This document shows positions 33,637-42,768 of a DNA stretch of 64,000 bases, one piece after another (position 1 is the stretch's first letter; the number at the start of each line of letters is the position of its first letter). Origin of the DNA: REEB95 sp963810055 (GTDB taxonomy: Bacteria; Pseudomonadota; Alphaproteobacteria; ATCC43930; CGMCC-115725); assembly GCA_963810055.1 (NCBI GenBank), contig CAWEME010000023.1, positions 21,865-85,864 on the forward strand, given 5' to 3'. The translations under genes and the position numbers were made by a program. Under the pieces are notes generated by a model. It made no database searches. It saw only the letters and a program-made list of their open reading frames with translations, and was not told the DNA's origin.

Positions 33637-35395
33637 TGAACCTGTTCGAGCATTTCCGCGAGCGCATTGCCGCCGCCATCGAGGAAGCGGCGCGCGACGG
33701 CGCCTGGCCGCGAAGGCCTCGACACCGCGCGCATCGCGGTGGAGCCGCCGCGCGAAGCTGCCCATGGCGATGTCTCGACCAACGCCGCGCTGGTGCTGAC
33801 CAAGGAAGCGGGGGTCAAGCCGCGCGACTTCGCCGAGAAGCTCCGCCCGCTGCTCGCAATCGCTCGAAGGCGTGGTTTCGGCCGAGGTGGCCGGGCCGGG
33901 ATTCATCAACCTCAAGCTCGCGGACGGATTCTGGCACGCGCGGCTGGCCGAAATCCTGATCGCCGGGCCGAATTACGGCGACAGCAAGCTCGGCCAGGGG
34001 CGCCAGGTGAACGTCGAATACGTCTCGGCCAATCCGACCGGGCCGATGCATGTCGGGCACGGCCGCGGCGCGGTGGTGGGCGACGCGCTGGCCTCTCTCT
34101 TGGAGAAGGTGGGCTTCAAGGTGGCGCGCGAATACTACGTCAACGATTCCGGCGCGCAGGTCGATACCCTCGCGCGCTCGGTTTATCTGCGTTACCGGGA
34201 AGCGCTCGGCGAAAAAATCGGCTCCATACCGGAAGGGTTATATCCCGGCGAATATCTGAAAACCGTCGGCGCGGATCTCGCCAAGCGCGACGGCAAGAAA
34301 TGGCTGGGCCAGGCGGAGAGCGATTGGCTCGGCGTCTTCCGCGACTACGCCGCCGGGGAAATGCTGGCGCTGATCAAATCCGATCTCGACGCGCTGGGCG
34401 TGCGGCATGAAACCTTCGCCTCCGAGCGCAAGATCGTGTCCTCGGGCGCGATCGAAAAGGCGCTGGCCGATCTCGAACAGCAGGGCCTGATCTATGAAGG
34501 CGTGCTGGAGCCGCCCAAGGGCAAGCTGCCGGAGGATTGGGAGGCGCGGCCGCAGACCCTGTTCCGCTCGACCCAATTCGGCGACGACGTTGACCGGCCG
34601 ATCAGGAAGGCGGACGGCAGCTGGACCTATTTCGCCGCCGACATCGCCTATCACTGGGACAAATTCAATCGCGGCTTTGCCGATATGATCGACATCTGGG
34701 GCGCCGATCACGGCGGCTACGTGAAACGCATGCAGGCGGCGGTGAAGGCGATCACCCGGGGCAAGGGCGCGCTCGACGTCAAGCTCTGCCAGCTCGTCAA
34801 TCTCTACGACCAGGGCCAGCCGATCAAGATGTCCAAGCGCGCCGGAATCTTCGTCACCTTGGCCGAGGCGGTGGACCAGGTGGGCAAGGACGTGTTCCGC
34901 TTCGTCATGCTGACGCGGCGCAACGACCAGCCGCTCGATTTCGATTTCGCCAAGGTGGTGGAACAGTCAAAGGACAATCCGGTGTTTTACGTCCAATACG
35001 CCCATGCGCGGGCGCGCTCGGTGCTGCGCCTGGCGCATCAATCCATGCCCGGCGCCGATTTGTCGCCGCCTGCCTTGGCCAAGGGAAGGCTGGAGCTTCT
35101 GACCGACAGCGGCGAGATCGCGCTCATCCGCCAGATGGCGAATTGGCCGCGGCTGGTCGAGGCGGCGGCGGAAACCCATGAACCGCATCGCATCGCCTTT
35201 TATCTCCAGGAGCTGGCGGCATCCTTCCACGGCCTGTGGCACAAGGGCATGGACGATGCGAGCTTGCGTTTCCTGCTGGAGGGCAAGCCCGAGCTGACGC
35301 GCGCGCGCCTCGCGCTGGTGCACGGCATGGCCTTCGTCATCGCCTCGGGCCTCAAGGTGTTCGGCGTGACCCCGGTGGAGGAGATGCGCGGATGA
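33636..35395 (+). CDS. argS: Arginyl-tRNA synthetase, two frameshifts
   Basis: Class I aminoacyl-tRNA synthetase for arginine, about 586 residues when repaired. Blocks appear in order: NLFEHFRERIAAAIEEA, then EGLDTARIAVEPPREAAHGD, then SAEVAGPGFINLKLADGFWH. Next come the HIGH region ANPTGPMHVGHGRGAVVGD, the IKMSKRAG loop and the DALR anticodon domain. Two +1 shifts are needed, near 33711 and 33858. Both lie in the N-terminal additional domain, and everything after 33872 is intact. The gene is essential, so assembly insertions are likely. Its stop overlaps the next gene. Confidence 0.91.
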
Positions 35396-36279
35396 GCCGT
35401 CTCGAGATCGATCCCGGGGACCGCCGCAATCCGGTTCTGCCGCCGCCCTCGGCCAAGCGCCGCGCGCGCTTCGGCGGCGTCGCCAAGGCGGTTGCGGCCG
35501 CGCTCGCGGTGGCGGTGCTGGCCTGGGGGGTGCGTTACGGCAGCGATTATCTGACCTCGCCGCAAGCCCCGCCCGGCCCGGTGCCGGTGATTGGCCCCGA
35601 TGCCGGGCCGGTCAAGGTGGTGCCCGAGAATCCCGGCGGCGTGAGCGTGCCCGACCAGGACAAGGTGATCCTCAACGGCGGCAACGCCCAGCCCAAGGTC
35701 GAGCAGCTTCTGCCGCCGCCGGAAACGCCGCTGCCTTCGCCCGCGCCCCCCGCGCCGCCGCAGGCGGTGCAGACTCAACAGACCGCGCCTCCCGTGGCGT
35801 CCGCCGCGCCTCCGCCTCCTCAACCGGCGGCGCAGCCTCAGCCGTCCCCGCCGCAACCTCAACAAACCTCGACGCCGCCTGCGGTTGCCTCGGCGCCGCC
35901 TGAAGCTGCCTCGGCAATACCTCGCCCGGCCGTTCCCGCTCCGGCGATGGTGGCTCCGCCGCCGCCGAAGCCGGCAATGACCGCGGCCAACCCGCCGGCG
36001 CCGCAAACGGCAGCCCTGCCGCCGGGCAAGGGGTATTTCCTGCAATTGGGCGCGCTGCGTTCGGTCGAGCTGGCGCAACAGAGCTGGACCCGGCTCAAGA
36101 CGGCGCAGCCCGACATCCTCGGCAATCTCCCCGCCAATGCGGTAAAGGTCGATCTCGGATCCGGTCGCGGCGTGTTCTACCGCGTTTTGGCCGGGCCCAT
36201 TGCGGATGAGTCGACCGCTTCGCGCAGCTGCAACCTCCTCAAAGAACGCCATGTCGCCTGCATCCTCGTCAAGCCGTGA
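35392..36279 (+). CDS. SPOR-domain inner-membrane protein
   Basis: A 295-residue single-pass protein binding denuded peptidoglycan at division sites. A short cytoplasmic N-terminus is followed by one membrane helix (about residues 31-52), a very Pro/Gln/Ala-rich linker (about 75-205), and a C-terminal SPOR domain beginning KGYFLQLGALRSVELAQQSW and ending CNLLKERHVACILVKP. The ATG overlaps the argS stop (ATGA). The SPOR gene between argS and nagZ is a conserved alphaproteobacterial arrangement. Confidence 0.85.
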   Translation: MSRLEIDPGDRRNPVLPPPSAKRRARFGGVAKAVAAALAVAVLAWGVRYGSDYLTSPQAPPGPVPVIGPDAGPVKVVPENPGGVSVPDQDKVILNGGNAQPKVEQLLPPPETPLPSPAPPAPPQAVQTQQTAPPVASAAPPPPQPAAQPQPSPPQPQQTSTPPAVASAPPEAASAIPRPAVPAPAMVAPPPPKPAMTAANPPAPQTAALPPGKGYFLQLGALRSVELAQQSWTRLKTAQPDILGNLPANAVKVDLGSGRGVFYRVLAGPIADESTASRSCNLLKERHVACILVKP

Positions 36280-37279
36280 ACCGCGCGCGGTCATCTTCGG
36301 CCTGGGCGGTAACACGTTGACGGACAACGAGAAAAAGTTCTTCCGCAGCGCCGATCCGCTGGGCTTCGTCCTGTTCGCGCGCAACTGCGAAAATCCCGCG
36401 CAGTTGAGGAATCTCGTGATGGCGCTGCGCGACACCGTGCGCCGCGCCGACGCGCCGGTGCTGATCGACCAGGAAGGCGGGCGGGTGGCGCGGCTGAAGC
36501 CGCCGCATTGGCGGGAATATCCGCCGGCATCATCCATCGCCGCGTCGAAGAACCCGGCGGAGGCCGCTTTCCTCGGCGCGCGGCTGATGGCGGACGATCT
36601 AGCCGCGCTCGGCATCACCGTCGATTGCGCGCCGGTGCTCGACCTGCCGGCGCCGGGGGCCGACCCGATCATCGGCGACCGCGCCTACGGCACGAAGCCC
36701 GAGACCGTGGCCGCGCTCGGCCGCTCCGTGTGCGACGGGTTGCTGGCCGGGGGCGTTTTGCCGGTCATCAAGCATATTCCCGGCCATGGCCGGGCGGGGG
36801 TGGATAGCCATCTGGCCTTGCCGGTGGTATCGGCCTCGCGCACGGAGCTGGAAGCGAGCGATTTCGTGCCGTTTCGCGCCCTCAAATACATGCCCTGGGC
36901 CATGACCGCCCATATCGTCTATAGCGCCATCGATGCCGAGCGCCCTGCCACCCTTTCGCCACGGCTGATAAGCCAAACGATTCGGGCTAGCATTGGCTTC
37001 GACGGCGTGCTGATTTCGGACGATCTATCGATGAAGGCGTTGCCCGGTAGTCTGTCGGGCCGCGCCAAGGGCGCCTTGGAGGCGGGTTGTGACATGGTTT
37101 TGCACTGTAACGGCGAGATGAAGGAAATGAGCGGTATCGCCCGGGCGGTCGGCCCCGTGAGCGCGGAAGCCCGCCGGCGGATCGATGCCGGCGAGCGGCG
37201 CCGCTTGGCCGCAAGCCAGCCCTTCGAGCGGTCCGCCGCCGAAGCGCGCTTTGCCTCGCTGCTGGAAGGACAGGCTTGA
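36251..37279 (+). CDS. nagZ: Beta-N-acetylhexosaminidase (NagZ)
   Basis: A family GH3 enzyme of 342 residues that removes N-acetylglucosamine from anhydromuropeptides in cell-wall recycling. The catalytic acid/base loop KHIPGHGRAGVDSHLALP contains the Asp-His dyad, and the nucleophile Asp is in FDGVLISDDLSMKAL. DQEGGRVARLKPP is the substrate-binding block. The start at 36251 overlaps the SPOR gene by 29 bases; earlier in-frame starts lie deeper within it. The stop overlaps the following ATG (TGATG). Confidence 0.9.
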   Translation: MSPASSSSREPRAVIFGLGGNTLTDNEKKFFRSADPLGFVLFARNCENPAQLRNLVMALRDTVRRADAPVLIDQEGGRVARLKPPHWREYPPASSIAASKNPAEAAFLGARLMADDLAALGITVDCAPVLDLPAPGADPIIGDRAYGTKPETVAALGRSVCDGLLAGGVLPVIKHIPGHGRAGVDSHLALPVVSASRTELEASDFVPFRALKYMPWAMTAHIVYSAIDAERPATLSPRLISQTIRASIGFDGVLISDDLSMKALPGSLSGRAKGALEAGCDMVLHCNGEMKEMSGIARAVGPVSAEARRRIDAGERRRLAASQPFERSAAEARFASLLEGQA

Positions 37280-37980
37280 TGTCACCCGAATTTGCCGGTC
37301 TCTTATCGGAAGTCGCGGTGCTGGCGCTGCCGGCGGTGTTCGCCATCACCTTCCACGAGGCGGCGCACGGCTTCGTCGCGCATCGCTGCGGCGACGACAC
37401 CGCCTGGATCATGGGCCGCGTCACGTTCAATCCCCTCAAGCATATTGATCCGATCGGCACGGTGCTGATGCCGCTGTTCCTGTTCGTCGCCTCGGGCGGC
37501 AAGTTCCTGTTCGGCTATGCCAAGCCGGTGCCGGTGAGCTTCCACAAGCTGAACCATCCGCGCCGCGACATGGTCTATGTCGCGCTGGCCGGGCCGGCGA
37601 CCAACGTGCTGCTGGCCATAATCTCGGCGCTGCTGATGTATCTGGTGCCGCATCTGCCCGGGTCGCTCCGGGAATGGACCCAGCTCAATCTGGAATACTC
37701 GGTCGAGATCAACATCATCCTGGCGGTGTTCAACATGATTCCGTTGCCGCCCTTGGATGGCGGACGCGTCGCCGTGGGCATATTGCCGGATTTTCTGGCG
37801 CTGCCGCTTGCCCGGCTGGAGCGGGTCGGTATCCTGATCCTGATCGCGGCGCTGTTCCTGCTGCCGATGATCGGCGACCAGCTTGGGATCAATCTCAACA
37901 TCATCGGCAGCGTGGTCGAGGGGCCGGTCAACTGGCTGATCGGGGCCATCGGCTGGATTACCGGGGTGAGGGTGGGATGA
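37279..37980 (+). CDS. Site-2 protease family (M50) membrane protein
   Basis: A 233-residue intramembrane metalloprotease homologue with about six hydrophobic helices. The zinc motif HExxH is HEAAH (TFHEAAHGFVAH). The conserved ALAGPATNVLLA and the distal Asp motif NMIPLPPLDGGRVAVG complete the active site. It is of the short type without a PDZ domain (M50B, YwhC-like), not RseP. It sits between nagZ and scpA with start/stop overlaps on both sides, as in many alphaproteobacteria. The substrate is unknown. Confidence 0.85.
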   Translation: MSPEFAGLLSEVAVLALPAVFAITFHEAAHGFVAHRCGDDTAWIMGRVTFNPLKHIDPIGTVLMPLFLFVASGGKFLFGYAKPVPVSFHKLNHPRRDMVYVALAGPATNVLLAIISALLMYLVPHLPGSLREWTQLNLEYSVEINIILAVFNMIPLPPLDGGRVAVGILPDFLALPLARLERVGILILIAALFLLPMIGDQLGINLNIIGSVVEGPVNWLIGAIGWITGVRVG

Positions 37981-38804
37981 GCGCCGAGACCGAACCCTTC
38001 GAGCTGCCGCAGAAGCGGCCTCATGCCAGCGCCGATCTGGTGGTGGACCTCGAGGGCTATGAAGGGCCGATCGACGTTCTCTTGACCTTGGCGCGCGAGC
38101 AGAAGGTCGACCTCACCAAGATATCGATTCTGCGTTTGGCCGATCAATATCTCGCTTTCATCGCCGCGGCGCGCAGCCTCAAGCTCGAGATCGCCGCCGA
38201 TTATCTCGTCATGGCGGCGTGGCTGGCCTATCTCAAATCGCGGTTGCTGCTGCCCCAGCCGCCGGGCCAGGGCGAGCCGAGCGCCGACGAACTGGCGGCG
38301 GCGCTGGCCCACCGTCTGCAACGCCTCGAAGCCATGCAGCAAGCGGGATCTCAGCTCTTCGCCCGTCCGCTCTTGGGCCGCGATGTGTTCCGCCGCGGCG
38401 CGCCGGAGGGCCTGCCGCGGAAATTCATCCCGCTTTACGACACCAGCATCTACGAGCTGCTCAAGGCCTATGGCTCCGGGCAAGAGCGCCACGATGCATC
38501 GGTGCTGCAAATCGCGCCGGCCGAACTCTATTCCATGGACGACGCGCTGCAGCGCCTGTCGCGCGTGGTCGGCCATGTGCCGGAATGGCGCACACTGATG
38601 AGCTTCCTGCCGGCCCGTCTGGGCGACGCGCTGGTGCGCCGCTCGGCCATCGCATCGACATTTGCCGCCAGCCTGGAATTGGTGCGTTCCGGCAAGATCC
38701 AACTGCGCCAGGAAACCGCCTTCGGCCCGATCTATCTGCGCAGCCCGCCGCACGCAGCTTTACGAGAAAAACGAGAAGAAAATGAGCAAGACCGACAAGC
38801 ATAA
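37977..38804 (+). CDS. scpA: Segregation and condensation protein A
   Basis: The kleisin subunit of the SMC condensin complex, 275 residues. The N-terminal SMC-binding region LEGYEGPIDVLLTLAREQKV is clear, followed by DLTKISILRLADQYL and WLAYLKSRLLLP. The C-terminal winged-helix part includes FLELLELVR-type sequence (ASLELVRSGKIQLRQ). The ATG overlaps the protease stop (ATGA), and its 3' end overlaps scpB by 23 bases. Confidence 0.9.
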   Translation: MSAETEPFELPQKRPHASADLVVDLEGYEGPIDVLLTLAREQKVDLTKISILRLADQYLAFIAAARSLKLEIAADYLVMAAWLAYLKSRLLLPQPPGQGEPSADELAAALAHRLQRLEAMQQAGSQLFARPLLGRDVFRRGAPEGLPRKFIPLYDTSIYELLKAYGSGQERHDASVLQIAPAELYSMDDALQRLSRVVGHVPEWRTLMSFLPARLGDALVRRSAIASTFAASLELVRSGKIQLRQETAFGPIYLRSPPHAALREKREENEQDRQA

Positions 38805-39480
38805 GCATAAAGAAAAAGACAGTCAGCACGCCGATCATCTGCGGTTGCTGGAAGCGTTGCTGTTCGCCTCGGCCTCGCCGGTGGACGAGGACAATATCCG
38901 GCTGCGCCTGCCCAAGAGCGCCGACATTCCGTCGCTGATCGCCGAGATCGAAGCGCATTACCGCGGCCGCGGCGTCAATCTCGTCAAGGTGGCGGGAGGC
39001 TGGACGATGCGCACCGCGCCCGATCTGGGCCCGCGCCTGAAGCTCGAGCAGAAGGTACAGCGCAAGCTTTCCCGCGCCGCGATCGAGACCCTGGCAATCA
39101 TTGCCTATCACCAGCCGGTGACGCGCGCCGAGATCGAGGACATCCGTGGCGTGGTGGTTTCCACCGGCACGCTCGACGTGCTGATGGAATCGAATTGGAT
39201 AGCGCCCAAGGGACGGCGGGAAACCCCGGGAAGGCCGGTGACCTGGGTCACCACCGAGGCCTTCCTACAGCATTTCGGATTGTCCGAGATCGGCGATCTG
39301 CCGGGCCTGGAGGAGCTGCGCGCCGCCGGGCTGATCGGGGCGCGGATGGAATTCGCCCTGCCCGAGGCCGGACATCTTGCCGAATTGCCGCTGAACCAGC
39401 CCGAGGAGAGGAGCGAAACGGACAGGACGGAAGAGGCGGAAGCGGCGGAAGAGCTTGCCCCGCGCGACATCGATGATTGA
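38782..39480 (+). CDS. scpB: Segregation and condensation protein B
   Basis: The winged-helix partner of ScpA, 232 residues. Family blocks are HLRLLEALLFASASPVDED, VAGGWTMRTAPDL and LSRAAIETLAIIAYHQPVTR, followed by IEDIRGVVVSTGTLDVLME and TTEAFLQHFGL. The N-terminus is very basic (MSKTDKHKHKEKDSQHADHL) and the C-terminus is acidic. It overlaps the end of scpA and ends 11 bases before tatB. Confidence 0.9.
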   Translation: MSKTDKHKHKEKDSQHADHLRLLEALLFASASPVDEDNIRLRLPKSADIPSLIAEIEAHYRGRGVNLVKVAGGWTMRTAPDLGPRLKLEQKVQRKLSRAAIETLAIIAYHQPVTRAEIEDIRGVVVSTGTLDVLMESNWIAPKGRRETPGRPVTWVTTEAFLQHFGLSEIGDLPGLEELRAAGLIGARMEFALPEAGHLAELPLNQPEERSETDRTEEAEAAEELAPRDIDD

Positions 39481-39491
39481 AGCGGCGGCCC

Positions 39492-39869
39492 ATGTTTGAT
39501 TTTGCCTGGTCCGAGTTGGCGTTGATCGCCGTGGTGGCATTGGTCGTCATCGGCCCGAAGGATCTGCCGCGCGTGCTCAAGACCGCGGGGATTTGGGTGC
39601 GCAAGGCGCGCGGCATCGCCCGCGAATTCCAGGGCAGCCTCGAGCAGATGGTGCGCGAGGCCGAACTCGAAGACATGAAGAAGAATCTCGACAAGGCGGC
39701 GGGATTCAATTTCGACGACGAGGTGAAGAAGACCATCGATCCGAAAGGCGAGATCGAGCAGGCGCTGGCCCCGCCCGAGCTTCCCCATCCGCTCGCGGAC
39801 GCACCCAAGCCGGAGGAAAAACCGGCCGAGACGCCTGCGCCCGCGCCGGATAACAAGGCCACGTCATGA
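39492..39869 (+). CDS. tatB: Sec-independent translocase protein TatB
   Basis: A 125-residue Tat receptor subunit. It has a single N-terminal membrane helix with the TatB-type start MFDFAWSELALIAVVALVVI, then GPKDLPRVLKTAGIWVRKAR as the amphipathic helix, and a Pro-rich acidic tail. FDFAWSEL with Glu8 and the GPKDLP hinge mark TatB rather than TatA. A separate tatA normally sits between scpB and tatB in this class but is absent here. Translation couples to tatC (ATGA). Confidence 0.9.
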   Translation: MFDFAWSELALIAVVALVVIGPKDLPRVLKTAGIWVRKARGIAREFQGSLEQMVREAELEDMKKNLDKAAGFNFDDEVKKTIDPKGEIEQALAPPELPHPLADAPKPEEKPAETPAPAPDNKATS

Positions 39870-40720
39870 CCGAGGCCGGCGAGGAACTCGAAGAAGGCAA
39901 GATGCCGCTGCTCGAGCATCTGATCGAGCTGAGAAAGCGGCTGATTTATTCCGCGACTGCCTTCCTGATCGCTTTTGCCCCGTGCTGGTATTTCAGCAAG
40001 ACCATCTACAATTTCCTCGCCGCGCCTTTGGCAGCGGCGCTCGCCAATCAGGCCGGGCGGCATCTGATCTACACCGACCTGACCGAGGCGTTTTTCACCG
40101 ATTTGCGCGTGGCGTTCTGGTCGGCTTTCTGCCTGGCCTTTCCCTTCATGGTGACCCAGCTCTGGCTGTTCGTCGCGCCTGGGCTTTACAAGCAGGAGCG
40201 CCGCGCCTTCCTGCCCTATCTCTTTGCCTCGCCGCTGCTGTTCATCGCCGGCGGGTCACTGGTTTATTTCGTCATCTTCCCGGTGGCGTGGCGGTTCTTC
40301 TTGAGCTTCGAATCTCCGGGCGGGCCGGGCTCGCTGCCCATTGAAGTAGAACCTAAAGTTTCCGAATACCTGACGCTGGTCATGCGGCTGGTGCTGGCCT
40401 TCGGCGTCGCCTTCCAGCTGCCGGTTTTGCTCACCTTGATGGCGCGGGTGGGGTTGGTTTCCTCAGCCACCCTCGCCGCCAAGCGCCGTTATGCCATTGT
40501 CGGCGTGTTCATCGCCGCCGCGATATTGACGCCGCCCGACATCTTCAGCCAGGTATCCTTGGCTGTGCCGCTGCTGCTGCTGTACGAAATCTCGATCTTC
40601 TGCTGCCGCATGGTCGAGAAGAAGCGCGCTCAACGCGAGGCGGAGGAAGAGGCCGAGCTCGGCCTCAAGCCCGGCGCGCGCAATGAAACGAAAGATACGG
40701 GAGAGAAAACTGATGCTTGA
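39866..40720 (+). CDS. tatC: Sec-independent translocase protein TatC
   Basis: The core receptor of the twin-arginine translocase, 284 residues with six membrane helices. The conserved N-terminal KMPLLEHLIELRKRLIYS recognises the signal peptide, and LTEAFFTDLRVAFWSAFCLA and FGVAFQLPVLLTLMARVG are family blocks. The cytoplasmic C-terminus is charged. The protein is needed for folded Tat substrates such as the ThDP enzyme encoded at 55348. It overlaps tatB by four bases and the next gene by eight. Confidence 0.93.
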   Translation: MTEAGEELEEGKMPLLEHLIELRKRLIYSATAFLIAFAPCWYFSKTIYNFLAAPLAAALANQAGRHLIYTDLTEAFFTDLRVAFWSAFCLAFPFMVTQLWLFVAPGLYKQERRAFLPYLFASPLLFIAGGSLVYFVIFPVAWRFFLSFESPGGPGSLPIEVEPKVSEYLTLVMRLVLAFGVAFQLPVLLTLMARVGLVSSATLAAKRRYAIVGVFIAAAILTPPDIFSQVSLAVPLLLLYEISIFCCRMVEKKRAQREAEEEAELGLKPGARNETKDTGEKTDA

Positions 40721-41480
40721 GCTCTATCACGCGCCGCAATCGACGTGCAGCCAGAAGGTGCGCATCTGCCTGGCCGAGAAGAATCTCGATTGGACCGAGC
40801 GGCGGGTGAACCTCGCCAAGAACGAGCAGTTGCGGCCTGAATACCTGGCGCTCAATCCCAATGGCGTGGTGCCGACGCTGGTGCATGATGGCAAGGTGAT
40901 CATCGATTCGAGCGTGATCCTGGAATATCTCGACGAGGTGTTTCCGAAACCGCTGTTGTCGCCCGCGGACCCGGCGCGCCGCGCCCAGATGCGCGCCTGG
41001 ATGCGTTTTCTCGAAGAGGTGCCGACCGCGGCCATCCGCGTGCCGAGTTTCCACATGGCGCTGGCCAACCGCTTCAACGAACTGGACGAGAAACAGTTCC
41101 GCGCCAGCGAGGCCGACGTCCGCCCGGTGCGCAAGAACTTCTACCGCCGCATGGGGCCGAAAGGGTTCAGCGAGGAAGACGTGGCCGCCTCGCTCGATGA
41201 ATTGAAACGCACGGTCGAACGCATGGAAACCGCGCTGGAACGCGAGGGCGGTCCATGGCTGATGGGGCAGGACTACACGCTGGCCGACATCGTGGTGACG
41301 CCGAGCATCGACCGCATGAACGATCTGGGATTGTCGGCGATCTGGGCGAAGAAACCGCGCGTCACGGCGTGGTACGCGCGCATGCAGGCGCGCCCGGCGT
41401 TCAAGAAAGCCTATTTCTCCGGCAGCCGCCTGTCCGAATTCATGACCATCAAGCCGTTGCACGTGCCGGTTCCGTCCTGA
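40713..41480 (+). CDS. Glutathione S-transferase family protein
   Basis: A 255-residue protein with an N-terminal thioredoxin-like GST domain (LELYHAPQSTCSQKVRICLA, VPTLVHDGKVIIDSSVILEY) and an all-helical C-terminal domain containing MGQDYTLADIVVTPSIDRM. The residue after the first strand is in STCS, so a Ser/Cys-type catalysis is possible. It resembles zeta/beta-type bacterial GSTs, but the substrate cannot be set. GGGAGAGAAAA precedes the ATG at 40713, which lies inside the end of tatC. Confidence 0.8.
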   Translation: MLELYHAPQSTCSQKVRICLAEKNLDWTERRVNLAKNEQLRPEYLALNPNGVVPTLVHDGKVIIDSSVILEYLDEVFPKPLLSPADPARRAQMRAWMRFLEEVPTAAIRVPSFHMALANRFNELDEKQFRASEADVRPVRKNFYRRMGPKGFSEEDVAASLDELKRTVERMETALEREGGPWLMGQDYTLADIVVTPSIDRMNDLGLSAIWAKKPRVTAWYARMQARPAFKKAYFSGSRLSEFMTIKPLHVPVPS

Positions 41481-41490
41481 GCTAAGCCCG

Positions 41491-42768
41491 ATGTTTGACA
41501 TCAAAACCATCCGCGACAATCCCGAGGCCTTCGACAAGGGCCTGAAACGGCGCGGCATGGAGCCGCTTTCCGGACAAATTCTGCGGCTCGATGCGCGTTG
41601 GCGCGAGTTTCAGACCCAGTCCGAGCAGCTTCAGGCTGAGCGCAACAAGCTTGCCAAGGAGATCGGCACGGCCAAGGCCAAGGGCGGCGATGCTGCGGCG
41701 CTCATGAAACAAGTTGCCGAGAGCAAAGAAAAGCAGGCGGTGCTGGAGGCCGAAGCCACCAGCCTGCGCGCAGCGATCGACGCGGCGCTGGCGCCCATCC
41801 CCAACCTGCCCGCCGATGACGTGCCCGAAGGCAGGGATGCCGCGTCCAACAAGTTGGTGCGCGAAAGCGGCAAGCAGCCCCATTTCCCGTTCAAGGCCAA
41901 GGATCACGCCGCGCTCGGCGAAGCACTCGGCATGATGGATTTCGAGCGCGCGACCAGGATTTCCGGATCGCGCTTTGTCGTGCTGTCGGGCGGGCTCGCC
42001 CGGCTGGAACGCGCGCTGGCGGCTTTCATGCTCGATCTGCACACCAAGGAATTCGGCTATACCGAAATCTCGCCGCCCTATCTGGTGCGCGACGAAGCCG
42101 CTTTCGGCACCGGGCAGCTTCCGAAATTCTCAGAAGACCTTTTCCGCACCACAACCGGGCTGTGGCTGATCCCGACCGCGGAAATCCCGCTCACCAACCT
42201 AGTGCGCGAGGAGATCCTGGACCAGGCCCGATTGCCGCTGCGTTATACCGCGCTGACGACCTGTTTTCGCTCCGAGGCCGGGGCGGCGGGCAAGGATACG
42301 CGCGGCATGATCCGCCAACACCAGTTCAATAAGGTGGAACTGGTTTCCATCGTCCATCCCGACAAATCGAATGAAGAGCATGAGCGCATGACGGCATGCG
42401 CCGAGGAAGTGCTGAAACGCCTGGGCCTGGCCTATCGCGTGATGCTGCTTTGCGCCGGCGACATGGGCGCCGCTTCGCGCAAGACCTACGATCTCGAAGT
42501 CTGGCTGCCGGGGCAGGGGGCCTATCGCGAAATCTCCTCCTGCTCCAATTGCGGCGATTACCAGGCGCGGCGCATGGGCGCGCGCTTCAAGGCTCCGGGC
42601 GAAAAGGGCACGCGCTTTGTCCACACCCTCAACGGCTCGGGCCTGGCGGTGGGCCGCGCACTCATCGCGATCATTGAAAATTACCAGCAGGAAGATGGCT
42701 CGATCGCAGTGCCCGAGGCGCTGCAATCCTATATGGGCGGGGCCAAGACGATTGCCGCCAGAAGCTGA
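41491..42768 (+). CDS. serS: Seryl-tRNA synthetase
   Basis: A class II synthetase of 425 residues charging tRNA-Ser. The N-terminal coiled-coil arm (RLDARWREFQTQSEQLQAER) binds tRNA. Motif 2 is TTCFRSEAGAAGKDTRGMIR, and motif 3 is LNGSGLAVGRALIAIIENYQ. The middle domain is intact. It starts ten bases after the GST gene, and its 3' end overlaps the TTG start of pcm. In related genomes surE usually lies between serS and pcm, but it is not here. Confidence 0.95.
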   Translation: MFDIKTIRDNPEAFDKGLKRRGMEPLSGQILRLDARWREFQTQSEQLQAERNKLAKEIGTAKAKGGDAAALMKQVAESKEKQAVLEAEATSLRAAIDAALAPIPNLPADDVPEGRDAASNKLVRESGKQPHFPFKAKDHAALGEALGMMDFERATRISGSRFVVLSGGLARLERALAAFMLDLHTKEFGYTEISPPYLVRDEAAFGTGQLPKFSEDLFRTTTGLWLIPTAEIPLTNLVREEILDQARLPLRYTALTTCFRSEAGAAGKDTRGMIRQHQFNKVELVSIVHPDKSNEEHERMTACAEEVLKRLGLAYRVMLLCAGDMGAASRKTYDLEVWLPGQGAYREISSCSNCGDYQARRMGARFKAPGEKGTRFVHTLNGSGLAVGRALIAIIENYQQEDGSIAVPEALQSYMGGAKTIAARS

